Positions 43,668 to 49,677 of a stretch of 64,000 nucleotides of DNA are shown here, in pieces. A program made the translations under genes and the position numbers. The DNA comes from Sphingomonadales bacterium UBA656 (GTDB lineage: Bacteria; Pseudomonadota; Alphaproteobacteria; Sphingomonadales; Sphingomonadaceae): contig DBOC01000002.1 of the NCBI GenBank assembly GCA_002299895.1, positions 1 to 64,000 on the forward strand, in the 5' to 3' direction. Numbering within the stretch: the first letter of the stretch is position 1; the number at the start of each line of letters is the position of its first letter. Under the pieces are notes generated by a model. The model was not told the origin of the DNA. It saw only the letters and a list, made by a program, of their open reading frames with translations, and searched no databases.

Positions 43668-43701
43668 TAGGATAAATCCTACAAGTCTAGGAAATTTCCA
43701 A
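43668..43701. promoter_or_regulatory. Two operator-like dyads 20 bp apart
   Basis: TAGGATAAATCCTA (43668-43681) is a perfect 6+2+6 inverted repeat. TAGGAAATTTCCAA (43688-43701) repeats the pattern with a perfect 10-base palindrome (GGAAATTTCC). Both fit TAGGA-N4-TCC-N-A and start exactly 20 bases apart, about two helical turns. They lie 20-53 bases before the S24 gene start and are good candidates for its autoregulatory sites. Confidence 0.55.
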
Positions 43702-43720
43702 CCGAACCGGAGGGAACGAA

Positions 43721-44356
43721 ATGGGGGAAGACCCAAGGGCTGCTTTGGAACGCTTGATTGCGGAAAATGCCGAAGATTTTGCCGGTCTGTCGAAACTGGT
43801 TGGACGTAATCCGACCTATATCCAACAATTTATCAAACGTGGGTCGCCCAAAAAACTGCCAGAGACCGAGCGCGGGATATTGGCCCGATATTTTGGCGTG
43901 GATGAAAGCGTGCTGGGCGGACCTGAGGCGGGCGCGACCCGATCGGGCATGCGGCTTATTCCCAAGCTTGCGGTTGGCGCATCAGCAGGGGCCGGTGCAA
44001 TTCCGGGGCGCGAAACGCTCGCCGGCAAAATCGGTTTTGACGAAAAATGGTTGCGTAAGCAGGGGCTGGACCCGGCAAATCTTTCTTTGATTCAGGTGGA
44101 TGGCGATTCCATGTCGCCCACCTTAAACCATGGGGATGACATCATGGTCGACAAGCGTGCGGCGGCGGGCCCGTTGCGCGACGGCGTTCATGTCATTCGG
44201 CTGGAGGATGTCTTGATGGTCAAACGGCTGGCCAGCGGACCCAGCGGGCGATTGTCGGTGCTGTCGGATAATCCGGCCTATCCCGGATGGCCCGATGTCG
44301 ATGGCGCCACCGTCACGATCATCGGCAGGGTAGTTTGGGCCGGTCGGCGGCTCTGA
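43721..44356 (+). CDS. LexA-like S24 peptidase transcriptional regulator
   Basis: The 211-residue protein has an N-terminal HTH (LSKLVGRNPTYIQQFIKRGS, residues 25-44) and a C-terminal S24 domain. The catalytic Ser is in QVDGDSMSPTLNHGDD (near residue 129) and the catalytic Lys in DVLMVKRLASGPSG. ASAGAGAIPG before the S24 domain could hold the Ala-Gly self-cleavage site. These features are those of phage-repressor/LexA-type proteins that respond to RecA or act as simple repressors. CGGAGGGAACGAA precedes the ATG. It is divergent from two small genes, with operator-like dyads between. Confidence 0.88.
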   Translation: MGEDPRAALERLIAENAEDFAGLSKLVGRNPTYIQQFIKRGSPKKLPETERGILARYFGVDESVLGGPEAGATRSGMRLIPKLAVGASAGAGAIPGRETLAGKIGFDEKWLRKQGLDPANLSLIQVDGDSMSPTLNHGDDIMVDKRAAAGPLRDGVHVIRLEDVLMVKRLASGPSGRLSVLSDNPAYPGWPDVDGATVTIIGRVVWAGRRL

Positions 44357-44396
44357 ACACTTGCCTCTGCCGCGCGAGTGCGGCACATGAATATCC

Positions 44397-45083
44397 ATGT
44401 CTCATGTCACATCCACGCCCACAAAGACGCCGCCATTGAAGGCCGCGATCATTCCCGTCACCCCGTTGCAGCAGAATTGCACGCTGTTTTGGTGCACTGA
44501 AACCAACAAGGGCGCTTTGGTTGATCCCGGCGGTGATCTCGACAAATTGAAGGCAGCGGTGCAGCAAACGGGCGTTGAGCTGGAAAAATTATTGGTGACG
44601 CACGGCCATCTGGATCATTGCGGGCAAGCAGGAATGCTGGCGCAAGAATTGGGGCTGAAGATTGAAGGCCCGCATGAGGACGACCGTTTCTGGATTGAGA
44701 AGCTCGACAATGACGGTGCGCGTTATGGTATGGAAGCGCATAGTTTTGAGCCTGACCGCTGGCTGGTCGACGGCGATACCGTGACCGTCGGTAATCTAAC
44801 GCTCGATGTCATTCATTGCCCCGGCCATACGCCCGGACATGTCATTTTCCATCACCAACCCAGCCGTCTGGCAATTGTCGGGGATGTGTTGTTTCAAGGC
44901 TCGATCGGTCGCACCGATTTCCCGCGCGGCAATCATGCCGACCTCATCAATGCAATCACCACGAAGCTTTGGCCATTGGGGGATGATGTGACCTTCATTC
45001 CCGGCCATGGCCCCACCAGCCAATTTGGCTATGAGCGCAAGCACAACGCCTTTGTTGCAGACGATGTGCTTGCTGCTCGATAG
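44397..45083 (+). CDS. Metallo-beta-lactamase-fold hydrolase, glyoxalase II-like (YcbL type)
   Basis: The 228-residue protein has the metal motif THGHLDHCGQ (THxHxDH, about residues 63-69), HCPGHTPGHVIFHHQ, the GDVLFQGSIGRTDFPRGNHA block and the late IPGHGPTS. This set is typical of YcbL-type glyoxalase II proteins that hydrolyse S-lactoylglutathione or other thioesters. Start ATG 44397 gives a short Thr/Pro-rich lead. It lies 40 bases after the S24 gene; co-transcription is possible. Substrate not proven. Confidence 0.87.
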   Translation: MSHVTSTPTKTPPLKAAIIPVTPLQQNCTLFWCTETNKGALVDPGGDLDKLKAAVQQTGVELEKLLVTHGHLDHCGQAGMLAQELGLKIEGPHEDDRFWIEKLDNDGARYGMEAHSFEPDRWLVDGDTVTVGNLTLDVIHCPGHTPGHVIFHHQPSRLAIVGDVLFQGSIGRTDFPRGNHADLINAITTKLWPLGDDVTFIPGHGPTSQFGYERKHNAFVADDVLAAR

Positions 45084-45093
45084 TTAGGTTAAG

Positions 45094-45492
45094 TTAAAGG
45101 ATCGCGGCGTACACGTTCCACAAGGCCCAGCCAGCAAGGGCCAGCAAGGTAATCATCGTGGTCAGCGTGCCGACCATCCGGCCCTTGCCCAATGACCCGC
45201 CGTCCATGCCCAGGCCATGCGCGAGGCGACCGATGATGTAGACAATGCCAAGGCCCCACAGCCATTGGCTGGTGCCGCTGGTTGCTTCGAGCGCGGCGAT
45301 GAGTATCAAAATGAATGGCGCGCTTTCGACGAAGTTCGCGTGCGCCCGCATCCGGCGGATGACAAATTCATTGCCGCCATCGCCAATCGAAACGCTTTCT
45401 TTAGTACGCGCCTGACCGCAACGGAGCATGAGCCAGATATTCACCAACGCTGCGCCTGCGGCTATGGTAAGGGTGACGGGTAAACTTAGCAT
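45094..45492 (-). CDS. MAPEG family membrane protein
   Basis: The 132-residue protein has four hydrophobic segments and the MAPEG pattern: LTIAAGAALVNIWLMLRCGQ, then RMRAHANFVESAPFILILIA and LGIVYIIGRLAHGLGMDG. MAPEG members include microsomal glutathione transferase-like proteins, and the neighbour MBL hydrolase is also glutathione-linked, but they are on opposite strands. Convergent with the MBL gene (10 bases). No specific activity assigned. Confidence 0.85.
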   Translation of the reverse strand: MLSLPVTLTIAAGAALVNIWLMLRCGQARTKESVSIGDGGNEFVIRRMRAHANFVESAPFILILIAALEATSGTSQWLWGLGIVYIIGRLAHGLGMDGGSLGKGRMVGTLTTMITLLALAGWALWNVYAAIL

Positions 45493-45620
45493 ATATTCTC
45501 TCCCAGTTTGAGATCCTGACCCTAACTGCTATCTCTCGGCTTGCAAAGCACCGAAAAACAAGTATAGCGCGCCGCTCACACAGACATGTGCGGATGAATG
45601 AGGCCGATTCTGGCGATTGC

Positions 45621-45649
45621 TTGCCACGACCATCTCTTTCGCCTAACAT
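45621..45649 (+). promoter_or_regulatory. Promoter of rpmF-plsX-fabH
   Basis: TTGCCA (45621-45626) and TAACAT (45644-45649) are 17 bases apart, with start expected near 45656, about 35 bases before rpmF. Both elements are close to consensus and lie in the 198-base gap after the divergent MAPEG gene. Confidence 0.55.
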
Positions 45650-45690
45650 GGCTTAGAACTTATTGATTTTGAAATGGAACAGGTGCCGAA

Positions 45691-45867
45691 ATGGCTGTCC
45701 CCAAAAGAAAAACTTCCCCATCGAAGCGCGGCATGCGTCGCAGCCATGATTCGCTTAAGGTTGCCGCGTACCAAGAATGCGCCAATTGTGGTGAACTGAA
45801 GCGTCCACATCATCTGTGTGACGCCTGTGGCCATTATAATGGCCGCGAAGTGGTGGCAGTCGCCTAA
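45691..45867 (+). CDS. rpmF: 50S ribosomal protein L32
   Basis: The 58-residue protein starts MAVPKRKTSPSKRGMRRSHD and has a Cys4 zinc ribbon (CANC, then CDACG) with the end HYNGREVVAVA. AGGTG lies 6 bases before the ATG. L32 lies near the peptidyl-transferase region. It is followed by plsX 22 bases later, the common rpmF-plsX-fabH order that links ribosome and lipid synthesis. Confidence 0.96.
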   Translation: MAVPKRKTSPSKRGMRRSHDSLKVAAYQECANCGELKRPHHLCDACGHYNGREVVAVA

Positions 45868-45889
45868 TCCTGCTCAAGGAGAATAGCTG

Positions 45890-46915
45890 GTGTCGATGAA
45901 ACCGCGTATCGCCATTGACGCGATGGGCGGCGACGAAGGCGTGCCTGTGATGATCGCAGGCGCGGCTTTGGCACGTCACCGGCACGAAAGCTTCCAATTT
46001 CTGTTGGTGGGTGACGAAAAGCAGATTAAATCTGCGCTCGATAAACACCCCAATTTGCGCGCTGCTTCCGAAATCCTGCATAGCGATGTGGTCGTCACCG
46101 CTGATGACAAGGTCAGCGCCGCCTTGCGCAAAGCCAAGACCAGTTCCATGGGCATGGCGATTGACGCCGTGAAGTCAGGCTATGCCAGCGCCGCCGTCAG
46201 CGCAGGAAATACTGGCGCTTTAATGGCCACCGCCAAACTTGCCCTGCGCACGATGCCTGGCATCGACCGCCCCGCTTTGTCGGCCTTGCTCCCCACGCTC
46301 GAAGATAGCGATGTGGTGATGCTGGATCTGGGTGCAAACACCGAGTGTGACGCCAAAAACCTTGTCCAATTTGCTGTCATGGGTGCGGCCTATTCGCGTA
46401 TCATTTTCGGCTTTGACCGCCCGCGTGTCCGCTTGCTGAATATCGGTACTGAGGAAATGAAGGGCACCGATGAACTGCGCGATGCGGCACAGCATTTGCG
46501 CGATGCGACCGGGCTGCATATGGATTTTCAGGGCTTTGTTGAGGCCGACAAGATTAACCGCGGCGAATGCGATGTCGTGGTTTGCGATGGTTTCACCGGC
46601 AATATCGCCTTGAAATCCATGGAGGGCACAGCCCGTTTCGTGACTGATCTTTTGCGCCGAGCCTTTACCAGTTCCATCCGTTCGAAATTCGGATTTCTGG
46701 TATCGCGTCCCGCCACCGAATTACTGCGGCATCATCTGGATCCCAATAATCATAATGGCGCTGTTTTCATGGGGCTGAACGGGGTGGTCGTTAAAAGCCA
46801 TGGCAGCGCCAATATCAAGGGCGTGGCCCATGCCGTCGAGGTTGCGGCGCGACTGGTCGAAGACGACATTACAGCGCGGATCACACAAGATCTGGCGCGG
46901 ATAGGGGCCGAGTGA
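45890..46915 (+). CDS. plsX: Phosphate acyltransferase PlsX
   Basis: PlsX makes acyl-phosphate from acyl-ACP, the first step of phospholipid synthesis with PlsY. The 341-residue protein has MKPRIAIDAMGGDEG at the start, AGNTGALMATAKLALRT, and the late VVCDGFTGNIALKSMEGTAR. GTG at 45890 is 8 bases after AGGAG, while the ATG at 45896 is 14 bases away, so GTG is preferred. It shares a GTGA overlap with fabH. Confidence 0.95.
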   Translation: MSMKPRIAIDAMGGDEGVPVMIAGAALARHRHESFQFLLVGDEKQIKSALDKHPNLRAASEILHSDVVVTADDKVSAALRKAKTSSMGMAIDAVKSGYASAAVSAGNTGALMATAKLALRTMPGIDRPALSALLPTLEDSDVVMLDLGANTECDAKNLVQFAVMGAAYSRIIFGFDRPRVRLLNIGTEEMKGTDELRDAAQHLRDATGLHMDFQGFVEADKINRGECDVVVCDGFTGNIALKSMEGTARFVTDLLRRAFTSSIRSKFGFLVSRPATELLRHHLDPNNHNGAVFMGLNGVVVKSHGSANIKGVAHAVEVAARLVEDDITARITQDLARIGAE

Positions 46916-47880
46916 CCGAGGTCGCCCTGCGCGCCGTGATTAAGGGCACAGGGTCGGCGCTTCCACGCAACCGCGTGTCCAATGCCGAATTAGCCAATAA
47001 GGTCGATACGACCGACGAATGGATTACCGAGCGGACAGGTATAAAGTTCCGCCACATCGCCGCGCCCGATGAAACCACATCTAGCCTAGCGATAGAAGCA
47101 TCGCGTAAGGCGCTGGATGCGGCCGGCATGGCGGCATCTGACATTGATCTTATCATCTTGGCGACCGCGACGCCCGATCAGACATTCCCCGCCTCTGCGA
47201 CGATTGTGCAGCACGCGCTTGGCTGCAATGGCTGTGTGGCTTTTGATGTGGCTGCGGTTTGCTCGGGCTTCTTATATGCCTTTTCCGTCGCCGAAAGCAT
47301 GATCCGCGCCGGTTCCGCCCATAATGCCTTGGTCATCGGCGCCGAAACATTTAGCCGGATATTGGACTGGGAAGACCGCACGACATGCGTATTGTTTGGC
47401 GACGGCGCTGGCGCGGTTGTCTTGTCGGGCGAAGTTGGCGCGCGCGGTGCGCTGGCGACCAAATTGCACGCCGATGGTCAACATAATGAATTATTATATG
47501 TCGATGGCGGCCCAAGCACCACGGGCACAGTCGGCAAATTGCGGATGAAGGGGCGGGAGGTGTTCCGCCACGCCGTGACCAATCTCACCAATGTATTGCA
47601 CGAGGTGATGGCGGAAACCGAATTGACGTCAGCCGACATTGACTGGGTCGTTCCGCATCAGGCCAATGCCCGGATAATTGAGGCAACGGCCAAGAAACTG
47701 GCGCTTGATCCCAGCAAAGTTGTCCTCACCGTTGACCAGCATGCAAACACCTCTGCCGCGTCGGTTCCCTTGGCCTTGGATGTCGCGGTGCGCGATGGCC
47801 GGATACAAAAAGGGGACATTGTCGTTTTGGAAGCAATGGGTGGCGGATTCACCTGGGGCGCATCGATCGTCCGGATGTAA
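46912..47880 (+). CDS. fabH: Beta-ketoacyl-ACP synthase III
   Basis: FabH condenses acetyl-CoA (or another primer) with malonyl-ACP to start fatty acid synthesis. The 322-residue protein has the active-site Cys in VAAVCSGFLYAFSVAESMI, the His region VPHQANARIIEAT and the Asn in DQHANTSAASVPLALD. The GTG start overlaps the plsX stop (GTGA). The N-terminus TEVALRAVIKGTGSALPRNR is typical. Confidence 0.96.
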   Translation: MTEVALRAVIKGTGSALPRNRVSNAELANKVDTTDEWITERTGIKFRHIAAPDETTSSLAIEASRKALDAAGMAASDIDLIILATATPDQTFPASATIVQHALGCNGCVAFDVAAVCSGFLYAFSVAESMIRAGSAHNALVIGAETFSRILDWEDRTTCVLFGDGAGAVVLSGEVGARGALATKLHADGQHNELLYVDGGPSTTGTVGKLRMKGREVFRHAVTNLTNVLHEVMAETELTSADIDWVVPHQANARIIEATAKKLALDPSKVVLTVDQHANTSAASVPLALDVAVRDGRIQKGDIVVLEAMGGGFTWGASIVRM

Positions 47881-47899
47881 ATTTCCCAAATATCGCTAA

Positions 47900-47927
47900 T
47901 TTACAAATCGAATTTCTATTCTATGCT
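47900..47927 (+). promoter_or_regulatory. Candidate promoter of ihfA
   Basis: TTTACA (47900-47905) and TATGCT (47922-47927) are 16 bases apart in the 85-base gap between fabH and ihfA. Transcription would start near 47934, where a TTAAC-N7-GTTAA dyad begins. Confidence 0.45.
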
Positions 47928-47933
47928 ATCGGC

Positions 47934-47950
47934 TTAACATTCATAGTTAA
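47934..47950. repeat. TTAAC-N7-GTTAA inverted repeat before ihfA
   Basis: TTAACATTCATAGTTAA is a perfect 5+7+5 inverted repeat ending 15 bases before the ihfA start. It overlaps the expected transcription start, so it could be a regulator site. It is not the CtrA box, which is a direct TTAA-N7-TTAA. Confidence 0.4.
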
Positions 47951-47965
47951 GGTCCGGAGACGAAG

Positions 47966-48256
47966 ATGGCTGATGCAGGAACATTAACGCGTGCTGATTT
48001 GGCTGAGATGCTTAACCGTCAAGTCGGTTTGTCACGTGCAGACGCTGCATCGATGGTCGAATCGATTTTGGGCCATATGACCAGCGCTTTATTGAATGGC
48101 GACAATGTCAAAATTTCTGGTTTCGGCACTTTTGTCCTGCGCGACAAAGCGGAGCGTATCGGCCGCAACCCGAAAACCGGCGTGGAAGTGCCCATTACGC
48201 CACGTAGGGTTCTTACATTCCGTGCAAGCCAAGGCATGCGTCAAAAGGTAAAGTAA
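47966..48256 (+). CDS. ihfA: Integration host factor alpha subunit
   Basis: IHF bends DNA for replication, recombination and transcription. The 96-residue protein starts MADAGTLTRADLAEMLNRQV and carries the DNA-binding arm KISGFGTFVLRDKAERIGRN followed by PKTGVEVPITPRRVLTFRAS, typical of IhfA rather than HU. The order fabH-ihfA-merR is common in alphaproteobacteria. Length is standard. Confidence 0.95.
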   Translation: MADAGTLTRADLAEMLNRQVGLSRADAASMVESILGHMTSALLNGDNVKISGFGTFVLRDKAERIGRNPKTGVEVPITPRRVLTFRASQGMRQKVK

Positions 48257-48260
48257 CATT

Positions 48261-48617
48261 ATGTCCGAAAAATCGGCTGACGCTTTCCGTAATATTGGTG
48301 AAATGGCGGAAGCGTTGGGCGTGCGCACACATATATTGCGCTATTGGGAAGAACAATTTCCCATGTTGAAGCCGCTGACGCGGGCAGGGGGGCGGCGGTT
48401 ATACCGGCCCGAAGATGTGGCCCTGCTACACACGATCCATCGTTTATTATATCAAGAAGGCTATACCGTGAAAGGCGCGCGCCGCTTTTTGACGGAGGGC
48501 GGAGCAAAGGAAGTGCCGCCTGCACCTGCGCCGATCCAAACGCCCGCTGCTGCATTCGATTTTACAGCTTTGCAGGCGGTGCGCGATAGGCTGGCGTCCG
48601 CCTTGGCCGCCGCTTAA
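48261..48617 (+). CDS. MerR-family transcriptional regulator
   Basis: The 118-residue protein begins with an HTH (FRNIGEMAEALGVRTHILRY, then WEEQFPMLKPLTRAGGRRLY) and LYRPEDVALLHTIHRLLYQE. It is a short MerR-like form without Cys metal ligands, the type that usually follows ihfA in this group. Target unknown. The gap to ihfA is 4 bases, so it is co-transcribed; it overlaps the convergent GNAT gene end by 4 bases. Confidence 0.88.
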   Translation: MSEKSADAFRNIGEMAEALGVRTHILRYWEEQFPMLKPLTRAGGRRLYRPEDVALLHTIHRLLYQEGYTVKGARRFLTEGGAKEVPPAPAPIQTPAAAFDFTALQAVRDRLASALAAA

Positions 48618-49135
48618 CCCATATTTCGCGCGTAGACCAAGTCGCGGAATGGCACTGGGCCGACCATGAAGACTGTTTCGCCAATGGCCCCAAAGCCAGC
48701 GCGTTCATAAAAGCCAATGGCGCGGACATTTTTTTCATAGACCGAGAGCAACAGGCGTTTTGCACCGCGCTTTTCGGTTACTTCAAAAACGCGATTCAGC
48801 AGGTCTTTGCCATTTCCACCGCCCTGCCATGGGCCGAGCAAATAGATGCGTTTCAACTCGATATCGCCGGCTTGCTGAAGTCCCGGATGTGCCGCTGGCG
48901 TGACCATGGCATAGCCGATAGGCGCGCCCAGCGGGGTTTCGCCCAGCAAAATATCAATAGCCGGATCACTCAGCGCCGCGGCATAATATGCGGCGCTATG
49001 TTCTTGCCGCAAATGTTCGATCATCGGTTGGCCGGGATGGTCAAAAGCAAAGGTTGCCATAAAAGTCGCCGCGCCTAGATAGGCGAGCGCCTCGGCATCA
49101 CGCGCATCGGCGTTACGCCAAATAACGGGTGTCAT
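48614..49135 (-). CDS. GNAT family N-acetyltransferase
   Basis: The 173-residue protein has the GNAT order: IWRNADARDAEALAYLGAAT (first strand-helix), IGYAMVTPAAHPGLQQAGDI, the acetyl-CoA loop LGPWQGGGNGKDLLNRVFEV (Q/RxxGxG/A type) and the C-terminal VRAIGFYERAGFGAIGETVF. Substrate unknown. It is the third gene of a helicase-SixA-GNAT operon with ATGA-type 4-base overlaps at both junctions, so it is probably translated with them. Confidence 0.87.
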   Translation of the reverse strand: MTPVIWRNADARDAEALAYLGAATFMATFAFDHPGQPMIEHLRQEHSAAYYAAALSDPAIDILLGETPLGAPIGYAMVTPAAHPGLQQAGDIELKRIYLLGPWQGGGNGKDLLNRVFEVTEKRGAKRLLLSVYEKNVRAIGFYERAGFGAIGETVFMVGPVPFRDLVYARNMG

Positions 49136-49677
49136 TCGTCTTCGGGCCCAAGTTCAGGGTCGAGATCGCGGGGCCGGATAAAATGTGTGAGCTGTCCCGT
49201 TCTGCGATCCATATCGGCCCAGCGCGTGATGTTGAGTTCCATCCGCGCAATGGCCGCCGTTGGGTATTTTTCCCAGACCAAATCGCGTAAAGGCGAACTG
49301 CCATCGTCGGGGCAAATGTCGAATACAAGATCCTCTAACCCCGGATTATGCCCGACCATCAGCAGATTTTTATGTTCATCGGCTTGATCGCGCAGCACGT
49401 CCATCAACGTCGCAGAGGATGCGAGATAAATCCGGCGGTCCCAATTGGGTTCCATGCGTCCGCCTGTGCCCTTCACAAATTGGTCAATCGTTTCGATGAC
49501 ACGCACGGCAGGACTGGCAACGACATGGTCAAAGATTAATCCGTTGCGTTTGACCCAGACACCCATGGTGACCGCTGCCTTTTCGCCGCGTTTATTGAGC
49601 GGACGGTCAAAGTCCCGCGGGACGGTGTCATCCCAGCTCGATTTGGCATGGCGGAACAAGGTCAGGGTGAAGGTCAA
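49132..49677 (-). CDS. SixA-type histidine phosphatase
   Basis: The 181-residue protein starts MTFTLTLFRHAKSSWDDTVP with the catalytic RHAKS (His10), the Asp/Asn segment DFDRPLNKRGEKAA and the second motif LLMVGHNPGLEDLVFDI. SixA proteins remove phosphate from histidine, including on PTS-Ntr NPr in E. coli; a ptsP gene lies 14 kb away. Other substrates are possible. It overlaps the helicase stop and the GNAT start by 4 bases each. Confidence 0.88.
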   Translation of the reverse strand: MTFTLTLFRHAKSSWDDTVPRDFDRPLNKRGEKAAVTMGVWVKRNGLIFDHVVASPAVRVIETIDQFVKGTGGRMEPNWDRRIYLASSATLMDVLRDQADEHKNLLMVGHNPGLEDLVFDICPDDGSSPLRDLVWEKYPTAAIARMELNITRWADMDRRTGQLTHFIRPRDLDPELGPEDE

